Origin: Verrucomicrobiota bacterium
GTDB lineage: Bacteria; Verrucomicrobiota; Verrucomicrobiia; Limisphaerales; UBA9464
Assembly (NCBI GenBank): GCA_947454295.1
Contig: CANGMO010000140.1
Span: 1-6,212 of the forward strand
Direction of reading: 5' to 3'
DNA length: 6,212 nt
A program made the translations under genes and the position numbers. Below the pieces are notes generated by a model, which made no database searches, was not told the origin of the DNA, and worked only from the letters and a program-made list of their open reading frames with translations. Of the stretch, positions 1-6,212 are shown in pieces. Each line of letters opens with the position of its first letter. Position 1 is the first letter of the stretch.

Positions 1-1853
1 ATGCCGTCCTTGGACGTCCCTCGGCGCTAAAATCGAGCCGCGACAAGAAACTGGAGGCGCCCGAGCCCGCCGCAGTCGCTGACGACGACGACGATTCCGC
101 ACCCGAGGTCGGAGAATCCGCCCCGTTCGATGAGGCTCCGAATTCAACGGCGGCACCGCTGGCCGCCAACGCGGCACCAGCCTTCAACCCGGCTGCCCGC
201 GGCCGTATGCAGCCGCGCCGCCCCAAGCCCATCACGGTTGCGTCCACGCCGTTGATCGGAAACTACCAGCTTCCCTCCCTGGATCTCCTCAACATGCCAG
301 ACCTCTCGGTCAAGCCGACCGAAACCAAGGAGGAGCTGATGGCCAATTCGCGCCTGATGGTCCAGACGCTGGCCCAATTCGGCATTGAGGTGGCGCCGGG
401 GGACATCACCCGCGGCCCGACGATCACGCGCTACGAATTGCACCCCGCCCCGGGTGTGAAGCTGGAAAAGATCGCCGCACTGACCAACAACATTGCGGCC
501 GCGTTGAAGGCCGAGCGAATCAACATCCTGGCCCCGGTTCCGGGCAAATCCTCGGTGGGCGTGGAGGTGCCCAACGCCGTGAAGACGAAAGTCATCATGC
601 GCGACCTGCTCGAATCCCCCGAGTGGAAGAATTACAAGGGCCGGATTCCGCTGGCCCTCGGAAAGGACGTCTACGGCCAGCCCATCATCGCCGATCTCGC
701 CGAAATGCCCCACGTGCTCATCGCCGGCAGCACGGGCTCGGGAAAATCGGTGTGCATCAACACCATCATCGCCTCGCTCCTCTACAAGTTCGGCCCCGAC
801 CAGCTGCGCTTCGTGATGATCGATCCCAAGGTCGTCGAACTGCAGCAGTACAACGCGCTCCCCCACCTGGTGGTTCCGGTGGTGACCGATCCCAAGAAGG
901 TTATCCTAGCGCTCCGCTGGGTGGTGAACGAGATGGAGAAGCGCTACCAGATCTTCGCCAAGGTCGGCGTCCGGAACATCAAAGCGTTCAACGAACGTCC
1001 GAAGGACAAGCCGCTCCCTCCGAAGGAGCCCGAGCTGCCGTTGATGGCCCGCAAGGAAAAGCTGGAGCCCGGGGCCGAGGGATTTGCCGTGGAGGTCGAC
1101 GAACAAATCGTCGTACCGCGCGACGAGGACATCGTCATCCCCGATAAGCTCTCGTACATCGTGGTGATCATCGACGAGCTCGCCGACCTCATGTTGGTGG
1201 CGCCCGCCGATGTGGAAATGGCCATCGCCCGCATCACCCAGATGGCGCGGGCCGCGGGCATCCACTGCATCGTGGCCACCCAGCGTCCGTCAGTGGACGT
1301 CATCACCGGCGTCATCAAGGCCAACATCCCGGCGCGTATCGCCTTCCAGGTGGCGGCAAAGGTGGACTCGCGAACCATTCTGGATCAGATGGGCGCCGAC
1401 AAACTGCTCGGCAAGGGCGACATGCTCTACCTGCCGCCTGGCAGCGCCCGCCTCACCCGCGCCCAGGGCGCGCTGATCACGGATCAGGAGATTCAGTCCC
1501 TCGTCGACTTCATCGCAGCCCAGGGCAAGCCGAGCTACGAGGTGGAAATCCACCAGGCCCTGCAAAAGGCACCCAGCTCCATGGGCTCGATGTCCCTGGA
1601 TCCGGACGATGCCACGAGCAGCGAGGACGAGGAGCTGTTGCAGAAGTGCATCGAGGTGATCCGCTCCGAAAAGAAGGCCAGCGTTTCCCTGCTTCAACGC
1701 CGCTTGAAACTCGGATACGGCCGCGCCTCACGGCTGATGGACGAACTCGAGGACCGCGGAATCGTCGGCCCCAGCAAGGGTGCCGAGCCGCGCGACATCC
1801 TGCTCGACCTGGACGGCCAGGGCTACGACGGCGGCGATCAGAGCATGGTCTGA
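1..1853 (+). CDS. ftsK: DNA translocase FtsK/SpoIIIE, C-terminal part (5' end outside window)
   Basis: This is the motor part of the septum-associated hexameric ATPase that pumps chromosomal DNA during cell division. The frame is open from base 3 to the left edge, so the ATG at 207 is internal and not the start; 616 codons are visible. Order of parts: an Ala/Pro/Asp-rich linker with a run of Asp (3 to about 280), the alpha domain (about 280-620), the RecA-like beta domain (about 640-1540), a short linker, and the gamma winged helix (1623 to about 1820). Walker A GSTGSGKS is at 726-749, Walker B IVVIIDE at 1158-1178, and the family signature ATQRPSVDVITG at 1275-1310. The gamma domain keeps the ASVSLLQRRLKLGYGRASRL core that in known FtsK proteins reads the polar KOPS sites and contacts XerD. 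The stop is TGA 1851-1853. About 52 residues (996-1151) lie between the helix ending FNE and Walker B, clearly more than in Bacillus SpoIIIE as I recall it. The N-terminal membrane segments must lie upstream. Family assignment is near certain. Confidence 0.97.
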   Translation, partial: AVLGRPSALKSSRDKKLEAPEPAAVADDDDDSAPEVGESAPFDEAPNSTAAPLAANAAPAFNPAARGRMQPRRPKPITVASTPLIGNYQLPSLDLLNMPDLSVKPTETKEELMANSRLMVQTLAQFGIEVAPGDITRGPTITRYELHPAPGVKLEKIAALTNNIAAALKAERINILAPVPGKSSVGVEVPNAVKTKVIMRDLLESPEWKNYKGRIPLALGKDVYGQPIIADLAEMPHVLIAGSTGSGKSVCINTIIASLLYKFGPDQLRFVMIDPKVVELQQYNALPHLVVPVVTDPKKVILALRWVVNEMEKRYQIFAKVGVRNIKAFNERPKDKPLPPKEPELPLMARKEKLEPGAEGFAVEVDEQIVVPRDEDIVIPDKLSYIVVIIDELADLMLVAPADVEMAIARITQMARAAGIHCIVATQRPSVDVITGVIKANIPARIAFQVAAKVDSRTILDQMGADKLLGKGDMLYLPPGSARLTRAQGALITDQEIQSLVDFIAAQGKPSYEVEIHQALQKAPSSMGSMSLDPDDATSSEDEELLQKCIEVIRSEKKASVSLLQRRLKLGYGRASRLMDELEDRGIVGPSKGAEPRDILLDLDGQGYDGGDQSMV

Positions 1854-2054
1854 ACGTAGCAGCGCCAGGCTTTCGCGGTGGCGCAGGGCCCTCTTGGTGG
1901 CGCGAGGCTCCTGCCGAAGCGGGGGCGTGGACGGCGGGCGCTTACGCCCTGGGTCGAAGATCAACGCGTCCGCCCACCCGGCTCACCAGGAGGTTCGCCC
2001 TACCGCCTTACGCGTTCGCGGTGCTGCCGCGCCGTCCGGCATCCGCCAGCCAGG
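1854..2054. repeat. Convergent intergenic spacer rich in GC hairpins, REP-like
   Basis: The 201 bases between the ends of two convergent genes hold no convincing gene but several compact inverted repeats. These are GCGCCA/TGGCGC (1862-1867 with 1879-1884), the palindrome AGGGCCCT (1885-1892), an 8-bp stem 1907-1914/1919-1926 with two G-U pairs around CGAA, and a perfect GGGCG-CTTA-CGCCC (1936-1949). Further right are an imperfect stem at about 1980-1998 and CGCGTTCGCG (2011-2020). On the minus strand the 1907-1926 stem has two C-A mismatches but carries a C(TTCG)G tetraloop. Such clusters between convergent genes are typical of REP/BIME-type dispersed elements, which may end transcription from both sides. 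That it is repeated elsewhere in this genome is inference and cannot be seen from one copy. Confidence 0.5.
1862..1884 (+). terminator. Possible terminator hairpin after ftsK
   Basis: A perfect 6-bp stem (GCGCCA/TGGCGC) with an 11-base loop begins 9 bases after the ftsK stop codon. No T-run follows, so this is not a classic intrinsic terminator. It could work only as a weak or GC-type stop together with the hairpins behind it. Confidence 0.25.
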
Positions 2055-3260
2055 TCAATGCGCCGTGGCGCTGCCGAAGCCGAGGGCGCTCTTGACCCAG
2101 GTAAGCGCCGCGCGCAGCCCGATGTCGCGAACACCGGAGACATCGCAGGCGGCCGCCAGTGCGGCTTCACCGCCCTTGAAGCGTGGCGGGAAGTTCAGCA
2201 CGCAGGTGGAATTCTCGCCGTCAACGCGGAGTAGCTCGGGATGGATCAGCCCGCGACCAATCTCATGACGTCCGGCGGGCACGGTTGTGGAGCGCTCGCC
2301 AAGGACCAGGAACGGGCGGTGCTTGAACACGAGACCCGACTCCGAACGCACCACGCGGCCGTAGGTGCGAACGGCCACTGAGGACAATCCGGATCCCGCA
2401 AAGGCCCAGTTCTCGCTCGAATCCGGGGTGAACCGGCGATGACGGAAGGTGAGCAGATCCCAGGCGAACACGTGCCCGAACACAGCCAGCCGGAACGCCC
2501 AACCGGCGAGGAAAATGCAGATCAGGGCGATTAGACCTGCCCACAGGGCACCGAGGTTGGGATTGATCCAATGCGTGCCGGCCACGGTGGCCAGCATGGC
2601 GGCCCGGAAGGATTTCAGGGCGGCGTCCACGGTGGAGAACGGACTGATGAGAATCAGGACGTGAATGGTGTGGGACACCACCCAGACCGAAGCGTAGACA
2701 AGCAGCGCGAGCGGCACCATGAGCAGGTTGCCCATCCAGGAAAGGTCCATGGCGGCCATCGGGAACTCGGAGCCGGTGGGAAAGAGGGACGCTCCGGGCG
2801 GGGCGACGGCCTTGAAGACCTCCATGGCCATCGGAACCACCGCGCCGGTGGCGACCAGCCCGCTGGCCTTGTTTTCAAACAGCTCGAGGACATCGAGAGG
2901 CTTCTTCAGCGAGGTGGGAAGTACCGTACCGAGCGTGTCCTTGGCCATGCAGACACCCACGACCAGCAGGGCGGGAATCCAGAACATCGGATTGGCATAC
3001 CATGAAAGCGATGCCCGCTCCTTCTCGGGCGTGTGGAGGTAGCGGTAGGCACCAACCGCCCCGACACCCAGCAAGGGCGAAATGGCAATGCCGGTGATCT
3101 GGGACAGGGTTTCTGCGGCCTGGACACCGGGCGCCGGTGAAGTGGGTGCGGCCTTGGCTGGTGCGGATCCCGCGGCGGCGGTCGCGGAGGAAAGTCCAGG
3201 TCCACAAACGAGGACGAGGAGCAGGAACAGTGAGGCCGCCAGTCTGAGTTGTCGGTTCAT
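2055..3260 (-). CDS. Multi-pass membrane protein of unknown function, signal-like N-terminus
   Basis: A 401-residue protein. I chose ATG 3258-3260 because it opens directly on a signal-like sequence (MNRQLRLAAS, then a Leu/Val-rich core, then an Ala-X-Ala site near residue 28). The frame stays open to an upstream ATG at 3434, but those 58 residues would run through the REP-like element. A short A/P-rich stretch (about 29-48) follows. Hydrophobic segments lie at about 52-75, 89-106, 131-150, 176-207 (long, perhaps two) and 236-270. A motif-like stretch at 107-134 (KDTLG, LP, LKKPLDVLE, ENKASG) looks conserved and may mark the family. Residues 272-401 form a soluble C-terminal part with FKHRPFLVLGE at 312-322. 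It resembles small DUF4126-type membrane proteins in layout, which I offer only as a possibility. The only Shine-Dalgarno-like bases (AAGG) touch the ATG, so translation may not depend on one. No catalytic motif is recognised and the function is unknown. Confidence 0.85.
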   Translation of the reverse strand: MNRQLRLAASLFLLLVLVCGPGLSSATAAAGSAPAKAAPTSPAPGVQAAETLSQITGIAISPLLGVGAVGAYRYLHTPEKERASLSWYANPMFWIPALLVVGVCMAKDTLGTVLPTSLKKPLDVLELFENKASGLVATGAVVPMAMEVFKAVAPPGASLFPTGSEFPMAAMDLSWMGNLLMVPLALLVYASVWVVSHTIHVLILISPFSTVDAALKSFRAAMLATVAGTHWINPNLGALWAGLIALICIFLAGWAFRLAVFGHVFAWDLLTFRHRRFTPDSSENWAFAGSGLSSVAVRTYGRVVRSESGLVFKHRPFLVLGERSTTVPAGRHEIGRGLIHPELLRVDGENSTCVLNFPPRFKGGEAALAAACDVSGVRDIGLRAALTWVKSALGFGSATAH

Positions 3261-3278
3261 CCTTCGCCGACGTTGACC

Positions 3279-3322
3279 GGAGCCCCGCGGCCCGGAAAGT
3301 GGAAAACCGTCCGGGGTTCTCC
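3279..3322. repeat. Inverted repeat in the leader of the membrane-protein gene
   Basis: GGAGCCCCG (3279-3287) pairs with CGGGG-TT-CTCC (3312-3322): nine base pairs with a two-base bulge and a 24-base loop. It lies 18 bases upstream of the start codon at 3260, so in the transcript it would be a leader hairpin close to the initiation site. It could be a leader structure or the outer part of the neighbouring REP-like element; nothing in the sequence decides between these. Confidence 0.4.
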
Positions 3323-3366
3323 AAGAACGACAAAGTCCAAGGTCGGGGTCGCGCTGAAGGCGCACC

Positions 3367-3434
3367 ACATCTCCAGCCCAGGGCAACGCCCTGGGTGTTG
3401 CCCTCAAGAATTCCAAGCCCTGAAGGGGCGACAC
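3367..3434. repeat. REP-like element with two hairpins
   Basis: A compact element with a perfect 8-bp stem CCCAGGGC-AAC-GCCCTGGG (3377-3395) and, after a 21-base spacer, a second stem GCCC-TGAAG-GGGC (3417-3429). The sequence style (CCAGCCCAGGGCAACGCCCTGGGT, then CCCTGAAGGGGC) matches, from memory, a kind of dispersed intergenic repeat frequent in Verrucomicrobiota and Planctomycetota genomes. Its translation often produces spurious hypothetical proteins. The 11-mer ACGCCCTGGGT also occurs at 1944-1954 in the other spacer. No transposase is nearby. Copy number in the genome is not visible here. Confidence 0.6.
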
Positions 3435-3514
3435 ACCGATTCAAGGAACTCGATCCTCGAAGTCCACCTCCATTCCCTCGGGACGGGCTTCATCTCCCGC
3501 CCGGCAAATTACCT

Positions 3515-3532
3515 CCAGGCGCAAACGCCCGG
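3515..3532 (-). terminator. Putative terminator behind the propeller-protein gene
   Basis: Read on the minus strand, CCGGGCG-TTTG-CGCCTGG forms a 7-bp stem with one G-U pair and a four-base loop, 9 bases after the stop codon of the propeller gene. The sequence right after it contains AGGTAATTTG, only weakly T-rich. Position and stem support a terminator; the poor T-tract lowers confidence. If it works, the membrane-protein gene needs its own promoter. Confidence 0.4.
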
Positions 3533-3541
3533 CGCGGCCCG

Positions 3542-5890
3542 TCACTCCTGCGGATACACCAGCACCCGGTCGTGAACGATGAGGATAAGGTCGTTCTTCC
3601 CGTCGCCGGTCACGTCCTCCACCACGGCCTCGCGGGGTTCCGCGGATTCGTTGCGCCGATTGCGGAAGGTGCGCTCCTCGAAGACGGGCCACCGGTTCGC
3701 CGGCACCAGTTTGTGGGGCTTCTCGAAGGTCACCAGATCGATGTAGGAACGCGCGGTTTCCAGGAAGACCAGGTCCCGCCGGCCGTCGCCATTCAGATCG
3801 CCGGTGGTCACGTCATGCAGGAAGCCGTCCTTGATGGGCGTTTCATATCCGTCGAGTTCGGACAAATCCCAGACGCTTCCCTCCAGCCGCTTCCAGGCAA
3901 CCGAATTGGCGCCGCTGAAGCCGATGGCATTGGGCGTGGTGCCTTCAAAGGCCACCGGAACGATGCTCTGGAAATCCGTGACCGGCAGGGTGGAGCTCTT
4001 GCCCGCCTTCCACACACCACTGGCGTCGCGGGTGCAGACCGTCAGCGCCTTGCGATCGGCGTCCAACAGGAACAGCACCGGCGTCTTCTGCCCGGCGGGC
4101 GTAAGGGCGGCGGCACCGACGATCCGCGAGGTGCTGGAGGCGCCGTTGATCTGATCGCGCACGATGAAGGACCAGGTGGGCTTCTCGGCACCGTCGCTGG
4201 TCAGCACCACGGCACGGAGGAAGTTTTTCTGCGCCAGCAGCAGCTCGGCCCGGCCGTCGCCATCGACGTCGGCCACTGACATCCAGGGAGCATCCGCGGT
4301 CCCGCCCGGCGGCGTCACGTCGGCCTCCACAAACAGGGCGCCATCCTTCGGTTCCTTCTGCTGGACCAGGATCTTGATTTTCTCATAGGGCGTCAGCAGG
4401 ACGATGTCGGGCAGCCCGTCCTGGTTGGCGTCATGAAGAATCATCGAGCTGGGGTTGCCCTTGAACGCATCCGAAAGCTTCTGGGTGACGGTCTTGCCAT
4501 CCGCGCCGCGCAGGACGAGTTCGCGAATCGTGGTCGTCTCTTCCTTGCCATCCTTCCCGGTCTTCTTGTCCTCGCGCTCCACCACGACGGCGAGGACGGG
4601 CTGGCTTGCGGGTTTGACCGTGCCGACGGTGAACGCCAGGGGACGGCCGTTCAGAGGCACCACCTTGGGAAAGGGCAGACGGCCGTTCTTGTCCAGCGAC
4701 GCCACGCCCAGCTGCTTCTCATCGGAGCTCAGCAGGAACACCTCGGCGGTGCCGTCCCCGTTCCAATCGCGCACGGCAATGTCCGTGACCCCGGTGAAGG
4801 TCGGGAACATGACCGGCCGGGCAAACACACCGCCTGCCTCCTGGTAGGATACCGAGAGCTGACCGCCATCCGGGTCGGCCACGAGCAGATCGACCCGGCC
4901 ATCGCCGTTGATGTCCGCCCAGGCCAGGCCGCGCCGGGAGCGATCGCTCTTCATGAGCGGCATCACGGCAAACTGACCATCCTTCAATCCGCCGCCAAAA
5001 TCCTCGGCGGCCTGGCGGATCAGATTGGAAATCGAGGCGCGTCCGGATTTCGCCGCGATGGTGACGATCTCGGTCTTATGATCCCCGTCCAGATCCTCTG
5101 CCCAGTAGCTCCGCACTGGCGACAGCGCGAGATGGATCTCAGGACCGAACTGTCCCGGCGCCGTCTGCAGCCGGAATCGGAACGGCGTGGCATTGTCCCA
5201 GTTCACGAACAACAGGTCGTCACGGTTGTCGCCATCGAGATCCAGCACCTGCACCGCCTTCACCACGCCGGAATAGGGAATGCGTTCCGGATCGGCCAGC
5301 GTGCCATCGGGACGCGAAAGCAGGACATACAAGTGCTTCTCGGCGAGAAGCAGCAAGTCCGGCTTGCCGTCGCCGTTGACGTCGCCGGAGGTCAGGGCGT
5401 TGAAGTCGGAGAGGCCATCATCCAGGGACCAGCGCTTGGGCGGAGCCCAGCCGTTGGTTCCGAGATTGAACTGCACGACCAGCTCCTTGGGATCGCCGTA
5501 GTAGGCGAGGTCGGGGCGATGGTCCCCGTTGAGATCCGCCACCACCAGCGACGTGATGCGCTTTTCGGAGGAAAGTGACTCGACCCGGAACCGTGCATCG
5601 GGCGGGAGTTCGTTGATGTCGCGACGCCCGACCTTGGAGGCGGTAACCGGGGCGTTGGTCTTGCCGGTGCGGTTGTAGAGGACGTTGATCTTCGAGCGGC
5701 TGTTGTTGACGACCAGGATGTCGTTCAACCCGTCGCCATCCACATCGGCGACATGGAGGAATCCGATGCCGTAATCCAGCGGGAACACCTCCGGTCCGGA
5801 AAATCCGAAGCGGTTGGTGCTTTGTGCCCCAAGGTGCACGGGGAGCACGAGCAGGCCGGAAACCACCGCCAGCGCGAACGAACGAAGCAT
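3542..5890 (-). CDS. Secreted FG-GAP/VCBS-repeat protein, probable double beta-propeller
   Basis: A 782-residue exported protein. A signal peptide (MLRSFALAVV to LGA, cut probably after residue 22) precedes a body made almost wholly of FG-GAP/VCBS repeats. Clear calcium-loop motifs of the form DxDGDGxxD begin at residues 49, 119, 170, 217, 266, 326, 375, 487, 541, 698 and 759. Three positions with the same hydrophobic frame but no acidic ligands (423-431, about 595-604, 646-654) fill the long gaps. That gives fourteen repeats about 47-70 residues apart, as expected for two seven-bladed propellers. A charged Lys/Glu/Thr-rich insert (439-458) follows the first degenerate repeat. In this family the loops bind calcium and the propellers usually serve binding or scaffolding; no enzyme domain is visible. 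The protein ends right after the last blade (VLVYPQE), with no PEP-CTERM or other sorting tail and no lipobox. The start is ATG 5888-5890: GGAGG lies only one base before it, and no in-frame alternative keeps the signal peptide. The ligand is unknown. Confidence 0.95.
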   Translation of the reverse strand: MLRSFALAVVSGLLVLPVHLGAQSTNRFGFSGPEVFPLDYGIGFLHVADVDGDGLNDILVVNNSRSKINVLYNRTGKTNAPVTASKVGRRDINELPPDARFRVESLSSEKRITSLVVADLNGDHRPDLAYYGDPKELVVQFNLGTNGWAPPKRWSLDDGLSDFNALTSGDVNGDGKPDLLLLAEKHLYVLLSRPDGTLADPERIPYSGVVKAVQVLDLDGDNRDDLLFVNWDNATPFRFRLQTAPGQFGPEIHLALSPVRSYWAEDLDGDHKTEIVTIAAKSGRASISNLIRQAAEDFGGGLKDGQFAVMPLMKSDRSRRGLAWADINGDGRVDLLVADPDGGQLSVSYQEAGGVFARPVMFPTFTGVTDIAVRDWNGDGTAEVFLLSSDEKQLGVASLDKNGRLPFPKVVPLNGRPLAFTVGTVKPASQPVLAVVVEREDKKTGKDGKEETTTIRELVLRGADGKTVTQKLSDAFKGNPSSMILHDANQDGLPDIVLLTPYEKIKILVQQKEPKDGALFVEADVTPPGGTADAPWMSVADVDGDGRAELLLAQKNFLRAVVLTSDGAEKPTWSFIVRDQINGASSTSRIVGAAALTPAGQKTPVLFLLDADRKALTVCTRDASGVWKAGKSSTLPVTDFQSIVPVAFEGTTPNAIGFSGANSVAWKRLEGSVWDLSELDGYETPIKDGFLHDVTTGDLNGDGRRDLVFLETARSYIDLVTFEKPHKLVPANRWPVFEERTFRNRRNESAEPREAVVEDVTGDGKNDLILIVHDRVLVYPQE
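3590..5746 (-). repeat. Array of FG-GAP/VCBS calcium-loop coding repeats
   Basis: This span runs from the first to the last calcium-loop motif of the propeller protein. On the plus strand the motif shows as recurring variants of CCGTCGCCGTTGACGTC, for example near 3600, 3783, 4255, 4899, 5376 and 5731. The units are diverged over most of their length and share mainly the loop codons, so they are old protein repeats rather than recent DNA duplications. Confidence 0.65.
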
Positions 5891-5940
5891 GCCTCCATGG
5901 TGGCTTAAGGACGTCGGAGGGCAAGCCCGGGGACGGTGAG

Positions 5941-5969
5941 GTGCCGATGCCGGGGCGGTTCGCCGGCAC
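5941..5969 (-). terminator. GC hairpin between the acetyltransferase and propeller genes
   Basis: GTGCCG (5941-5946) can pair with CGGCAC (5964-5969). Alternatives are TGCCGG/CCGGCA (5948-5953 with 5963-5968) or the small GGCG-GTT-CGCC stem (5954-5964). On the minus strand it lies 7 bases after the acetyltransferase stop. No T-run follows, so it is at best an unconventional terminator. The rest of this 86-base gap shows no recognisable promoter. Confidence 0.25.
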
Positions 5970-5976
5970 GGGGCAG

Positions 5977-6212
5977 CTAGCGTCCCTGCTCAACCCGGAG
6001 CAGGTCTGCCCTCGACAGGAGGCGTTTGTTCATGCGGATCACAGGCAAGGATGATCCTCCGTCCAGCGGCAGCACTTCCAGAGACGCTGCGCGGTACCCT
6101 TGCGACGCATACAAGGGCTCGCCGGCAAGCGTGGCAACGAGGGTTGATTCCGTGAATCCCGCCTCCTGCATCGCCGCCTCCGACACCCTCACTAATTCCC
6201 GCCCAATTCCCC
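5977..6212 (-). CDS. GNAT-family N-acetyltransferase, C-terminal part (5' end outside window)
   Basis: The frame is open to the right edge and ends at TAG 5977-5979; 77 residues are visible. The first residues, GIGRELV (6190-6210), are the GxGxxL part of GNAT motif A, the pyrophosphate-binding loop for acetyl-CoA, followed by the helix VSEAAMQEAGF. Next come the strand STLVATL and PLYASQGY, which matches the motif B pattern (fYeklGF) whose tyrosine often acts as general acid. The chain closes with LPVIRMNKRL, a common last strand of the fold. The GTG at 6190-6192 lies inside motif A and cannot be the true start. GNAT enzymes move an acetyl group from acetyl-CoA to an amine; the substrate cannot be told because the substrate-binding N-terminal half is missing. 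It is co-oriented with the propeller gene 86 bases downstream. Confidence 0.88.
   Translation of the reverse strand, partial: GIGRELVRVSEAAMQEAGFTESTLVATLAGEPLYASQGYRAASLEVLPLDGGSSLPVIRMNKRLLSRADLLRVEQGR

Noticed and set aside
207..209. ATG at 207 as the start of ftsK
   Set aside because: The same frame is open to the left edge with a typical acidic FtsK linker, and the membrane domain must lie upstream.
144..866. Minus-strand open frame of 240 codons opposite ftsK
   Set aside because: It is His/Arg/Gly-rich with no family resemblance and is fully antisense to the FtsK alpha and beta domains.
1646..2268. Plus-strand open frames (1646-2095, 1780-2268 and 1878-2234) covering the convergent spacer
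   Set aside because: Their translations are Arg/Pro/Ala-rich and run across ftsK, the hairpin block and the antisense of the membrane-protein gene. They look like read-through of repeat DNA.
3195..3212. Lipoprotein signal in the membrane protein (Cys 19)
   Set aside because: The residues before Cys 19 are LVLV, which lacks the small residue required at -1 of a lipobox.
3261..3434. N-terminal extension of the membrane protein from an ATG at 3434
   Set aside because: The 58 added residues would be encoded by the REP-like element and the leader inverted repeat, and would bury a good signal sequence. The start at 3260 fits better.
3299..5578. Long plus-strand open frames (3299-4279 and 4433-5578) opposite the propeller gene
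   Set aside because: They are antisense to a strongly supported gene, have no recognisable domain, and arise from GC-rich codon use and the repeated loop codons.
1..6212. tRNA, rRNA, CRISPR array, transposase or defence/toxin system
   Set aside because: I looked on both strands and saw no clover-leaf, no regularly spaced direct repeats and no recombinase or defence motifs.

Overview
The window is GC-rich bacterial chromosomal DNA. It holds two complete genes, two genes cut by the window edges, and two structured intergenic spacers. The gene content suggests a member of the Verrucomicrobiota or a neighbouring PVC-group phylum: an FtsK with a long insert in its motor domain, a large secreted FG-GAP/VCBS propeller protein, REP-like palindromic spacers and weak or misplaced Shine-Dalgarno sequences. 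This assignment is inference; no rRNA or other taxonomic marker is present.

Layout. Positions 1-1853 (+) carry the C-terminal 616 codons of an FtsK/SpoIIIE DNA translocase, consisting of an acidic linker, the alpha and beta motor domains and the gamma winged helix. The membrane part lies outside the window. A 201-base convergent spacer (1854-2054) follows and is rich in short GC hairpins. Positions 2055-3260 (-) encode a 401-residue multi-pass membrane protein with a signal-like N-terminus; I cannot assign it a function. The spacer 3261-3541 holds an inverted repeat in the leader of that gene, a REP-like two-hairpin element and a terminator-like hairpin behind the next gene. Positions 3542-5890 (-) encode a 782-residue secreted protein with eleven clear FG-GAP/VCBS calcium-binding loops. 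Three degenerate ones bring the count to fourteen, which fits two seven-bladed beta-propellers. After an 86-base gap with a GC hairpin, positions 5977-6212 (-) hold the C-terminal part of a GNAT acetyltransferase that runs off the right edge.

How the genes relate. The three minus-strand genes are co-oriented (acetyltransferase, propeller protein, membrane protein) and converge on ftsK. Hairpins and repeats separate each pair, so I see no compact operon and no evidence that the products act in one pathway. ftsK acts in chromosome segregation, the propeller protein is exported, and the membrane protein sits in an envelope membrane. No RNA gene, CRISPR array, transposase or defence system is visible. 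The main leads are the uncharacterised membrane protein, the inferred double-propeller architecture and the palindromic intergenic elements.
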